Shown: positions 1-8,342 of the stretch, piece after piece
Layout: each line of letters opens with the position of its first letter
How positions within the stretch are numbered: position 1 is the first letter of the stretch
Assembly (NCBI GenBank): GCA_021824055.1
Contig: JAKALV010000088.1
Coordinates: 1 to 11,304, forward strand
Direction of reading: 5' to 3'
Source of the DNA: Acidobacteriota bacterium
GTDB taxonomy: Bacteria; Acidobacteriota; Vicinamibacteria; Vicinamibacterales; SCN-69-37
DNA: 11,304 nucleotides
Program-made: the position numbers and the translations under genes
Notes under the pieces: generated by a model
Told to the model about the DNA's origin: nothing
The model's input: the letters and a program-made list of their open reading frames with translations, nothing else
Databases searched by the model: none

Positions 1-399
1 GCATGCCGGATAGAGCGTGAGGCTCACGTCGTGGATCGTCACCACGGTCGGCACGCGCGTGGCGAGCGGAATCATCCCGTTGGTGAAGTGGGCCACGTCG
101 GCGCCGATGTGACGCAGCACCCCGGGCGCCGCGGCCTGCATCCACGCGATGCGCACCATCGGGCGCCCCGCGGACATTACGTCCACGTGCGGCGGCAGCG
201 GCTGCGACGTCACCGGTGTGCGATTCGAAATCACGGTCAGTTGGTCGTGGCCACCGGAACCCCACGAACCTCCCGAACCTTCCGAACCCTCCGAACCGCC
301 GTTCGTGATCCCCGCCATATGCACGAGGAGATGCTCGGTGTAGTACCCGACGCCTGTCCGTCGTGGCTGCAGCGTGGTGCCGTCAAACGCGATGCGCAT
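1..399 (-). CDS. GT4-type glycosyltransferase, N-terminal part (runs off left edge)
   Basis: The first 133 residues of a glycosyltransferase, probably of the GT4 (GT-B fold) type that moves a sugar from a nucleotide-sugar donor to a growing glycan at the cytoplasmic face. Support: an opening beta strand MRIAFDGTTL, then RRTGVGYYTEHLL (13-25), the Gly-rich donor-side loop and helix of GT4 N-domains, and later HIGADVAHFTNGMIPL followed by VVTIHDVSL, which matches the usual 'DvxHxxn..P...vvTiHDls' pattern. The catalytic C-terminal domain lies outside the window. Residues 34-50 are a Gly/Ser-rich run made of a repeated xGS triplet, placed between the first helix and the next strand (QLTVISN); this is not usual for the family. 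The start is set by a good Shine-Dalgarno (GGAGGTG, 4 bases before ATG) and by the strand beginning right at Met1. It overlaps the end of the upstream O-antigen ligase gene by 17 bases, so the two are likely translated together. Confidence 0.82.
   Translation of the reverse strand, partial: MRIAFDGTTLQPRRTGVGYYTEHLLVHMAGITNGGSEGSEGSGGSWGSGGHDQLTVISNRTPVTSQPLPPHVDVMSAGRPMVRIAWMQAAAPGVLRHIGADVAHFTNGMIPLATRVPTVVTIHDVSLTLYPAC
251..304. repeat. 9-bp tandem repeat (CCNNCCGAA type) inside the glycosyltransferase gene
   Basis: Six consecutive 9-base units can be read from 251: ccaccggaa, ccccacgaa, cctcccgaa, ccttccgaa, ccctccgaa, ccgccgttc, with the last degenerate. The period is a multiple of three, so gain or loss of units keeps the reading frame. 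On the coding (minus) strand each unit gives one xGS triplet (GGS, EGS, EGS, GGS, WGS, GGH). Confidence 0.8.
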
Positions 400-2140
400 T
401 GAGCACCTCCGTCCACGTGGACGGCGCCGCGGCCAGGCCCAGCGTCAGGGCGATCGCGACGTACGTCGGAGTAAATGTCAGGAAGGAATCGAGCGCGCCG
501 TGAACCAGCACCGCCACTCCGGCGGCGGCCACGCCGGCATAGAGCGACGCGGTGCGTCGCGGCAGCCATTGCCGCGTGACGCGCACGATTCGCCGCGCGC
601 GCCACACCATCCACCCGAACATGCCGGCGCCCACCACGCCGGCGCCGGTGAGCCACTCGAGGTACATGCTGTTGCTGTGCACGCGCGGGTCGGCGTTGGC
701 CAGGCCCGCGTACGGACCGTAGGTCAGCCGGAAGTTGTCGGGCCCGACGCCAAGCAACGGATGAGCGGCAAACATTTCCAGCGCCGCGCGCCACAAGGCG
801 AGGCGGCCGAGGACGACGGCCTGCGGTGGAATCACGCGGGGCCCGAGGCCGGCTGACAGCGGCCGCGCCGGGGTTGCGCCGGCGGCGACATCCACCGTGG
901 TCCACTCGAGCCGCGCGCCGCTCTCGGTGCTGAACCACAGACGATCCTCTTGCACCATGTCCCAGGCCAGCCGATAGCGGCCCGGTATTCCGGGCGCGCG
1001 GACCCGCATGGCCAGTGCGGCGCTCGCGCCGGGCGGCACATCGGCGGGGAGCGCCGTGCGCGCGCCGTCGTACTGGATCACGCGGTTGGTGTCGACATCG
1101 AGCCAGTGGTACGAGGCCCGGAACGGCCGCCGCGAGTCGGCGCGCCAGGTCACGCGCCCGGTGTTGGTCACAATGAGATCGATGAACGTGTCCGCGCCCG
1201 CCGCCAGCGTGATCGAGGGCGCCGCGTTGAACTCGGCGCGGTACCAGCCCTGACGACCCTCGCTCGAGAGCCGGAGGCGCACGGCTTCCTGCGACCACGA
1301 CGCCAGCGGAAGCACCAGCACGACCGCCGCGAGCACGGCCGTCAGCCACACGCCGGCGTCGAGGCCGCCGCGCGCGTAACGCCAACACGCGATGGCGGCC
1401 AGGCTCGCCATCATGCCGATCATGCCCGCGCGCGTAAACGTCAGCGTCACGCCTTCCGCGATCAGCACGAGCACCGCCACGAGCACGGCCACGCGCGCCC
1501 GCCAGTGCGGTCCGTGAAACCGGTCGTCCCACACCGCGAGCAGCAGGCCGGTGCCGAGCGCGAAGATGATTTCGAAATACATCGCCGCGATCGTGGGGTA
1601 CTGCAGCGTGGCCCCGGATCGCACCTGGCCGCCGACCACGCGCACGCCGTCGCGATACTGGTTGAGCCAGCTGAGAATCGGCGGCACGCCGAGGTACTCG
1701 AGCACCGCGATCGCCGCGACGAGGGCGCCCGTGGCCACCGCCGCCGCGATGAGCAGGCTCATCCGCCGGCGTCCGGTCACGGCGTTGACCGCCATCAGGT
1801 AGATCACGAAGCCGGCGGCCAGCCGCGCCACCACTTTGAGCGCCGCGGCGCGGTGCGCCGGCGCGAAGACGGCCGCCGCGAAGACGCCGCTCAGCACGGC
1901 CAGCCACGGCGCCGTGAGCGGCGAGCGCCACCGCGGCCACGCGCGCGACCACGCCAGGGCGCCGGCCCACGCGAGCGCCGCAGTCAGCAGCGTCAGTTCA
2001 ACCGACGTCAGCTGCTGCCACGGCAGCGACAACACCGGCCGCAGCGGCTCGAACGGCATCACGATCACCAGCGCCACCAGGCCGAAGAGCGCGACATCCG
2101 CGCCGATCCCGCTCTCGATTTCGATCTGCCGGCGCGTCAT
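383..2140 (-). CDS. O-antigen ligase/polymerase family membrane protein (Wzy_C) with a periplasmic beta-sandwich insertion
   Basis: A 585-residue polytopic inner-membrane protein of the O-antigen ligase / Wzy family, which joins or polymerises undecaprenyl-linked glycan at the periplasmic face. About nine hydrophobic segments fill residues 14-281, two or three more follow 500. The family signature lies in the large periplasmic loop: HPLLGVGPDNF (460-470), then HSNSMYLEWLTGAGVVG (488-504), and a late His in HGALDSF (547). Between the last N-terminal membrane segment and this loop, residues about 299-421 form a soluble, strand-rich stretch (IVTNTGRVTW, SYHWLD, PPGASAALAMRV, GRYRLAWDMVQE) resembling Ig-like/NBR1-FW-type beta-sandwich modules; this is not part of the core family. 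The start was set at MTRRQIEIESG (2140), since an upstream Met (2191) would add a non-hydrophobic leader that crosses the putative promoter. Ligase, chain polymerase or glycoprotein transferase activity cannot be told apart by sequence. It is divergent from the nucleotidyltransferase gene and overlaps the downstream glycosyltransferase. Confidence 0.85.
   Translation of the reverse strand: MTRRQIEIESGIGADVALFGLVALVIVMPFEPLRPVLSLPWQQLTSVELTLLTAALAWAGALAWSRAWPRWRSPLTAPWLAVLSGVFAAAVFAPAHRAAALKVVARLAAGFVIYLMAVNAVTGRRRMSLLIAAAVATGALVAAIAVLEYLGVPPILSWLNQYRDGVRVVGGQVRSGATLQYPTIAAMYFEIIFALGTGLLLAVWDDRFHGPHWRARVAVLVAVLVLIAEGVTLTFTRAGMIGMMASLAAIACWRYARGGLDAGVWLTAVLAAVVLVLPLASWSQEAVRLRLSSEGRQGWYRAEFNAAPSITLAAGADTFIDLIVTNTGRVTWRADSRRPFRASYHWLDVDTNRVIQYDGARTALPADVPPGASAALAMRVRAPGIPGRYRLAWDMVQEDRLWFSTESGARLEWTTVDVAAGATPARPLSAGLGPRVIPPQAVVLGRLALWRAALEMFAAHPLLGVGPDNFRLTYGPYAGLANADPRVHSNSMYLEWLTGAGVVGAGMFGWMVWRARRIVRVTRQWLPRRTASLYAGVAAAGVAVLVHGALDSFLTFTPTYVAIALTLGLAAAPSTWTEVLNAHRV
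404..410 (-). promoter_or_regulatory. Shine-Dalgarno of the glycosyltransferase gene
   Basis: GGAGGTG on the minus strand lies 4 bases before the ATG at 399. It sits inside the last codons of the O-antigen ligase gene, so it fixes the glycosyltransferase start and suggests reinitiation or coupled translation. It is the clearest ribosome-binding site in the window. Confidence 0.7.
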
Positions 2141-2156
2141 TCCCGCGAGCAGGCAA

Positions 2157-2172
2157 TCCAAGAGTTGTGCCA
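2157..2172 (-). promoter_or_regulatory. Candidate sigma-54 (-24/-12) promoter for the O-antigen ligase gene
   Basis: The minus strand reads TGGCACAACTCTTGGA. Against the sigma-54 consensus TGGCACG-N4-TTGCW, the -24 box TGGCAC, the spacing, the TTG and the final W agree; the mismatches are A for G at the seventh base and G for the usually near-invariant C of the -12 box. The predicted start of transcription is near 2146, only about 6 bases before the ATG at 2140, which is short for this promoter class. The same window encodes a sigma-54 activator (3228-4598). No upstream enhancer site was identified. Confidence 0.35.
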
Positions 2173-3227
2173 GTGGGCACGCGACCTGCATTAGCGCTGC
2201 GTGTCGTGAGCGTTCCCGTGCAGAGTCTTCGTCGCACCGTTACGAGGCCGGTAAGCCGTTTCGCGGCGCGTAAGGCGCCGCCGGCGCTGTCGCCGTCCAT
2301 GGCGGAGACGGCCGTGCTCCGGGCCGTGACCTACGCGTCGCTGTTTCAGTACCCGCTCACGCCCGCCGAGGCGCGCCGCACGCTGGTGGGCTGCACGCTC
2401 AGCGAGATCGAACTGATGGCGCTCTACCGCTCGAGCCGTTTCTTGCGGGACCGCCTCGACTATCGCGCCGGGTTCTTCGTGCCGGCCGGCCGCGCAGAGT
2501 GGATCGCCGAGCGCGCGAAGCGCGAAGCGCAGAGCCGAGATCTGATCACCGCGCACCGCCGATTCCTCAACGTGCTGTGCGCCATGCCGTTCGTGCGCCT
2601 GACGGCCGTCTCGGGAAGCCTCGCGCATCTGAACGCTACGCGCGGCGCCGATCTCGATCTCTTCGTGATCACCAAGGGGCCGCGCGTGTGGAGCGTCACG
2701 GCTGCGATCGTGGTGCTGGCCAAGCTGATGGGCTGCCGCGCCACCGTGTGCGCGAACTTCGTGATCGCCGGCTCGGACCTGGCCATCGAGCCGCAGGACG
2801 AGTTCTCGGCGAACCAGATCATCCATCTGCGGCCCGTGGCGGGCGTCGACGCGTACCGCGAGTTCCTCGAGGCCAACCCGTTCGTGCGGCGCACGTATCC
2901 CAACTTCGATCCACGCGAGAAGCGCGCATGGCCGTTCATGCCCTCGCCCTGGGCCGCCCGGATCAAACGCGCGCTCGAATCAACGCTCGCCGTTCCCTCG
3001 GGCGCGATCGAAGCCGTGTGCCGCGTGGCCTACGGGCGGTACCTGCGCAGAAAAGTGCGGCGCTGGCGATCGCCGGATCAGGTGAAGCTGACGCCGACAC
3101 AGCTGAAGCTGCACGGCAACAGTCACCGGCTGGACATCATGCGCCGATTCGAGCAGGCGTTGCGGGACGCGCAGGATGCGCGGCGCGCGGACGATGTGCG
3201 GTGGAGATCGGATTCGTCGTCCTCGGG

Positions 3228-4594
<1,367 letters not shown>

Positions 4595-4598
<4 letters not shown>

Positions 4599-6310
4599 AA
4601 GACAGATGGCGCAGGCAAGACTACCGTAACTGTGGCGCCGTTGCCCGGTTCGCTGTGCATCGTGATGGTGCCGCCCAGGCCCTCAATGATGTTGCGGCCG
4701 ATGGCGAGCCCGAGTCCGGAGCCGGCACGCCGGGTGGTGAAGAACGGTTCGAAAACGCGCGGCAGATGCTCGGCGGCCACGCCGGGACCGCGATCGGAAA
4801 TGTCGATGCGCCACTGGCCGTCGGCGCGCCGGAGCCGCAGCGCGATGAGCGGCGAGCCCGCGCGCGGCACCTCCGCCACCGCGTGCTGCGCGTTCGTCAG
4901 CACATTCACCAGCACGCCGCGCAGCCGCTCGGGATCGGTGACGACGGGCGCCGTGGCGGCGTCCGGCGCGATGTCCACGGCCACCGGCGCATCATCCGGT
5001 CCCGCGCATCCCGCGGCGGCCGCGCCGCGGCAGATCTTTGCGAGATCCGCGCGGGTCATCTCAAAGCGAACCGGCCGCGCGAAGTCGAGCACGCCCGTGA
5101 CGACGGCGTTGAGACGGGTCACTTCCTCCTCGATGCTCGTGGCGGCTTCGGCGGCCGCGTCCGCCGTCGGCTGCTGTTTGAGCCCGCGCAGCGTCGTCTT
5201 GATGATCATCAGCGGATTGCGGATTTCGTGCGCGATCACGGTCGAGAGCCGGCCCAGCGACGACAGCCGCTCGCGCTGCGCGGCCTCTCGCTGAAACTTG
5301 TCGAGCGACGTGGTGAGCTGCCGGAACGTCGCCGCCAGCAACCGCGCGTCCTCATCGTCCCATCGCGTGACGGCCGGACCGGAGCTCGCCAGGTTGCCCG
5401 TGGCGGCCATCTCCCGCATCGTGGCCGTGACGGCGCGCAGCGGCCGCGTGACCGTGCGCGCGATCGCATAGCTGAAGAGCGTGGCGATGAGCACGGCGAT
5501 CAGCCCCGTGAACGCGATCTCGCGATGGAGCGGCTGCAGGAAGCTGGTCTGCTCCGTGCGCGACCGCAGGACGATGGCGGTCAGCGCGCTCGCGCCGCCG
5601 CCCCCGGGGCTCAGCGACTGCGTGCGCGCGATGTACTCCTCGCGGCCGAGCACCACGTTGAAGGTGCCGTGCTGGCCCGCCGATGCTTCGAGGATCGCGC
5701 CGTAATCCGCGGGCAGCGTGGTGATGACCAGGTGCGATCCGGCGATGAGCGCGATGTCGCTGTTGGTCACTTCCTTGATCCGCTCGACGGCGGCCCGGTC
5801 GAGACTGGAACCGACGACGAGCGATCCGAGAAATTCCATCGGCACGGACGTTACCAGCATGATGCCGCCGGCGTACGGCCACACCCACGTGGCGCTGCGC
5901 GCCTGTCCGCGCCCCGCCAGCGCCGCGGCGATGTCCGCGGGTTGATTCACGACGCCCGCGCCGGCCAGCACACGGTCGGAACGGTCGAGGACGACGAAGA
6001 GGTCCGCCTTGATCTCCTCCTGATACTCCTTCGCGACCGGCGCCACGGTGGGTGCATCGTCGGTCGCCACGGCGGCGCGGAGGACCGGCAGATTGGCCAC
6101 CAGCCGCGCCTTGCTCGCGAAGTCCTCGAACTGCGTGCGGCTGAACTCGTCGACGAGCGTGGCCGCCTCGTTCAGTCCGCGCTGCAGATCCGCCTCCGCC
6201 CGCGTGGTCACCGCCGCGTTCACCCGATACACGGCCACCGAGATCGCGATCACCACGAGCAGCGCCGCGCCGACGAAGATGCGGTTGGTGAGCGACGAGA
6301 GGATGTTCAT
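4595..6310 (-). CDS. Membrane sensor histidine kinase (cache-like periplasmic domain, HAMP, HisKA, HATPase)
   Basis: A complete 571-residue sensor kinase. TM1 lies at about 11-28; a large periplasmic region (29-264) follows, with TM2 at about 265-285. The periplasmic part contains KADLFVVLDRSDRVLAGAG and then LGSLVVGSSLDRAAVERIKEVTNSDIALIAG, a pattern typical of double-cache sensors (dCache_3-like); the ligand is unknown. A HAMP linker (283-340, beginning RTVTRPLRAVTATM) leads to the HisKA domain with phospho-acceptor H361 in IAHEIRNPL. The ATPase domain keeps the N box (N473, NVLTNAQHA), G1 (DRGPG, 506-510), F box (EPFFTT, 521-526) and G2 (GSGLGL, 530-535). A low-complexity SPGGGGAS stretch (234-241) sits late in the sensor region. 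The ATG overlaps the stop of the cupredoxin gene (ATGA) and is preceded by GAGGTGA at a 7-base gap, so the start is well supported. The next gene is the response regulator, also joined by ATGA. It is an NtrB-like kinase for sigma-54 control. Confidence 0.95.
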
Positions 6311-6990
6311 CGCTGGCTCACCTCGAAGTCCACGTCGAGCGTGGTGCCGTCGGCAATCGTGATGCGCTTCGCGTCGGCGGAGCCGAGCTCGCTCCAGACC
6401 TTGAGCGTGTACGTGCCGGCCGGAATATTGGGAATGGCGAAGCGGCCCTCATCATCGGTGATCGCGAAGAACGGATGACTGAAGACGAGGATGTAGGCGC
6501 TCATGTGCGCGTGAATGTCGCAGACCACAGGCACGATGCCGGGCGTGTCGAAGCGCACGGACCGCGAGCGGCCCCTCGGATAGCGGCCGAGGTCGAACGC
6601 GTTGCCGCGCGCCAGCGACATCACGTTGTGAAAAATCGGATCGTCGTTGGGAAAATCCACCGTGGTGCCGACGGTGATGGCGAGCAGGTGGGGCTCGAAC
6701 GTCTGGTTGCGCTGGTCCAGCCGCACGCGGCCGGCCGGCAGCGCGTCGAACGCCTGGCGCGGCGCGGCGTCGATGTAGACGACGGCATGAGAGCGGTCAA
6801 TGGGCGCGTGCGCGGTTTGCCCCAACCCGGTCACCGAGGGGCGATGCGCGTCGCGCGGGGTCGCCGCGGGCTGCTGCACGTGGCCGCGCACGTTGCCGGC
6901 CTTGAAATCCGCGCGCGCGTACGGCGTCGCGGCCAGCGCGGTTGCGGCCGCCAGACAGGCGAGAACCGGAACGATCAGGCCTCGTCGCAT
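6307..6990 (-). CDS. Exported cupredoxin-like protein with carboxypeptidase-regulatory-like domain ('methylamine utilization protein' type)
   Basis: A 227-residue exported protein. Residues 1-27 are a Sec signal peptide (MRRG, a hydrophobic core LIVPVLACLAAATALA, then TPYARA). The central part resembles a plastocyanin/cupredoxin fold: FPNDDPIFHNVMSL supplies His121, and VVCDIHAHMSAYILVF supplies Cys157, His160 and Met163, the ligand set and order of a type 1 copper site, although Cys-x2-His-x2-Met is tighter than in plastocyanin. The last 55 residues (FAITDDEGRFAIPNIPAGTYTLKVW) match a carboxypeptidase-regulatory-like / transthyretin-like beta-sandwich. Relatives are often named 'methylamine utilization protein', but no methylamine genes are here, so that name should not be taken as function. 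An electron-transfer or copper-binding role in the periplasm is inferred. The start is the ATG just before the signal peptide; the open frame upstream belongs to a shadow of the porin gene. It lies 5 bases after the beta-barrel gene and overlaps the kinase gene by ATGA. Confidence 0.85.
   Translation of the reverse strand: MRRGLIVPVLACLAAATALAATPYARADFKAGNVRGHVQQPAATPRDAHRPSVTGLGQTAHAPIDRSHAVVYIDAAPRQAFDALPAGRVRLDQRNQTFEPHLLAITVGTTVDFPNDDPIFHNVMSLARGNAFDLGRYPRGRSRSVRFDTPGIVPVVCDIHAHMSAYILVFSHPFFAITDDEGRFAIPNIPAGTYTLKVWSELGSADAKRITIADGTTLDVDFEVSQR
6318..6324 (-). promoter_or_regulatory. Shine-Dalgarno of the histidine kinase gene
   Basis: GAGGTGA on the minus strand lies 7 bases before the ATG at 6310 and within the last codons of the cupredoxin-like gene. 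It fixes the kinase start at the ATGA overlap. Confidence 0.6.
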
Positions 6991-6995
6991 CGTCT

Positions 6996-8204
6996 CTAGA
7001 ACCAATACAGGAATTGCAGCGTGGGGACACCGAGTCTGCGTATGCGTCCGCCGTCGCGCCAGTTGTACTGGTAGCCGCCACGAAGTTCGATCGTGCGGGC
7101 CAAACGGAAGCCGGCCGTGCCCTCGAGGCGCCTGACCGGCGCATCCCACGGAGTGGCCGCGCCGCCGAAGAGCGTGCCCCGAACGTCGGAGAACGTCAGG
7201 CGCTCGGCGCGAGCGGCCAGTTGCCATCGGGACAGAAAGCGGTAGCGGCCTTCGATGAAGCCCGCGTTCGACGCGAGCGGCGTCGTGAACGTGGGGGCGT
7301 TCGCGACCGGCAGGCCAAACGTCACGTGCATGAATTCGGCGCGGATGATCCAGTGGCCGCGCTCGAACGCGGCGTCCATGCCGACGAATGTCTGTGTCGT
7401 GCTGACACCCGCCGCGACCGGTTTCAGATCGAGGACGGACCGGTCGATCCACTGACCGCGCGCGCCGGAGATGCCGGCCGTGAAGCCGGCGGAGAGCATC
7501 ACCGCCGCGCGGCCCGACCATTGCAGGCCGCGGTTCGTTTCCTTGACGACCGGCCGCGCCGGCGCGCCGCGCGTGATGGCGGCGGCCAGATCGAGGTGAT
7601 CGCTGGCCCAATGCGCTTCGATGCCCGTGTCCCAGTGAAACGCCGACACGAGCGCCAGTCCCGGCGCTTCGGTGTCCGCGCCGATCGGATAGCTAGGGCG
7701 CCAGCCGCGTGCGCGCATGCGTAGCAGGTCGTCGACGGTGGCGGGCAGGGCGTCGGGGCGGAGCGATGTCAGGTATTGGTACGCGAGCGGGATGCCGACG
7801 AGCGGATTGTCGCGGCCATAGGCGCGGCGGCTGAATTCGCCGATCACGGGCGGCACGCGTCCGGCCTGGACATCGAAGTTCCAGCGCGCGACCGGGCGCC
7901 AGCGCGCGAAGAGCGCGGCCACTTCGACGTTGGCGTTTGTGCCGGCGCGGACTTCGCTCAGGAAGGACAGTTGCGGGTGCGGCCGCCACTCGCCGGTCAG
8001 GCGCAGCCGCGCCATGCGCAGCGCGTTGTTGTCGTAGTCGGTGTAGTTGAAGAACGCGACGTTGTCGCGGCGGCTCACCGAGCCGCTGACTTCCGCGCCG
8101 AGCGTGGCCGTGCCGTCTGCGTTGCTGATGGGATGGTCCGGCAGCTGCGCGGCGGCTGACGCCGGCAGCAGGAGCAGGGCGAACATCGCGAGGACTGGAC
8201 GCAT
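6996..8204 (-). CDS. Outer-membrane beta-barrel (porin-like) protein
   Basis: A 402-residue exported protein. Residues 1-19 are a signal peptide (MRPVLAMFALLLLPASAAA, cleavage likely before QLPD). The mature part has many alternating, aromatic-rich strands (LRLTGEWRPHPQLSFLSEVRA, RWNFDVQAGRVPP, WIIRAEFMHVTF, RIRRLGVPTLQFLYWF among them) and ends in Phe preceded by alternating hydrophobics (LQFLYWF), the usual BAM recognition end of outer-membrane barrels. AGRVPPVIGEFSRRAYGRDNPLVGIPLAYQY is the conserved-looking loop seen in porin-like proteins of uncharacterised type (written here as AGRVPPVIGEF and DNPLVGIPLAYQY). The substrate is unknown; channel function is not proven. The start at 8204 is set by the signal peptide; an upstream in-frame Met at 8342 would put it behind 46 basic residues. 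No clear Shine-Dalgarno is seen. It is the first gene of the four-gene operon. Confidence 0.8.
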   Translation of the reverse strand: MRPVLAMFALLLLPASAAAQLPDHPISNADGTATLGAEVSGSVSRRDNVAFFNYTDYDNNALRMARLRLTGEWRPHPQLSFLSEVRAGTNANVEVAALFARWRPVARWNFDVQAGRVPPVIGEFSRRAYGRDNPLVGIPLAYQYLTSLRPDALPATVDDLLRMRARGWRPSYPIGADTEAPGLALVSAFHWDTGIEAHWASDHLDLAAAITRGAPARPVVKETNRGLQWSGRAAVMLSAGFTAGISGARGQWIDRSVLDLKPVAAGVSTTQTFVGMDAAFERGHWIIRAEFMHVTFGLPVANAPTFTTPLASNAGFIEGRYRFLSRWQLAARAERLTFSDVRGTLFGGAATPWDAPVRRLEGTAGFRLARTIELRGGYQYNWRDGGRIRRLGVPTLQFLYWF

Positions 8205-8342
8205 GAGGCCGCCACGCGATCTTACCGACTTGGCGGGGTCTCCTGCACGTCCCGCGTGGCTCAGGCGCGCGAGGTCGTGCCGGCTTCGGGGGCCCCGACG
8301 AGGAAGAAACCGGGCGTACTCATGTACTCTTGAACTGTACAC
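8205..8342. promoter_or_regulatory. Divergent intergenic region between the sensor operon and the epimerase gene
   Basis: This 138-base gap must hold promoters for both directions. For the minus-strand operon a -10-like TAAGAT (8224-8219) is present, with no good -35. An inverted repeat, CCGCCA at 8209-8214 and TGGCGG at 8231-8236, spans that element and ends 4 bases before the porin ATG. A 13-base palindrome (TCGGGG, central G, CCCCGA) lies at 8286-8298. Three GTAC tetramers (8316, 8324, 8337) occur just before the epimerase start, two of them within a GTACTC direct repeat spaced 8 bases. A TACTCT at 8325-8330 could act as a -10 for the epimerase gene, which has no Shine-Dalgarno. All promoter calls are weak. 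Confidence 0.4.

Noticed and set aside
237..1970. Long open frame (577 codons) on the minus strand overlapping the O-antigen ligase in another frame
   Set aside because: Its translation is Arg/Ala/Gly-rich with no family motif, while the other frame on the same strand has clear membrane segments and the Wzy_C signature. It is a shadow of GC-rich coding DNA.
6991..7611. Upstream extension of the cupredoxin frame
   Set aside because: The extension overlaps the porin gene in another frame, is Arg/His-rich, and would bury an evident signal peptide.
8268..8287. Possible sigma-54 promoter upstream of the porin operon (minus strand GGCACG box)
   Set aside because: The -24-like GGCACG is good, but the nearest GC dinucleotides give spacings of 9 or 11 instead of 10, which sigma-54 does not tolerate well.
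8322..8333. Three-codon mini-ORF (ATG to TGA) in frame just before the epimerase start
   Set aside because: Too short to support as a leader peptide; the nearest AGGA-like sequence is too far upstream to serve it.
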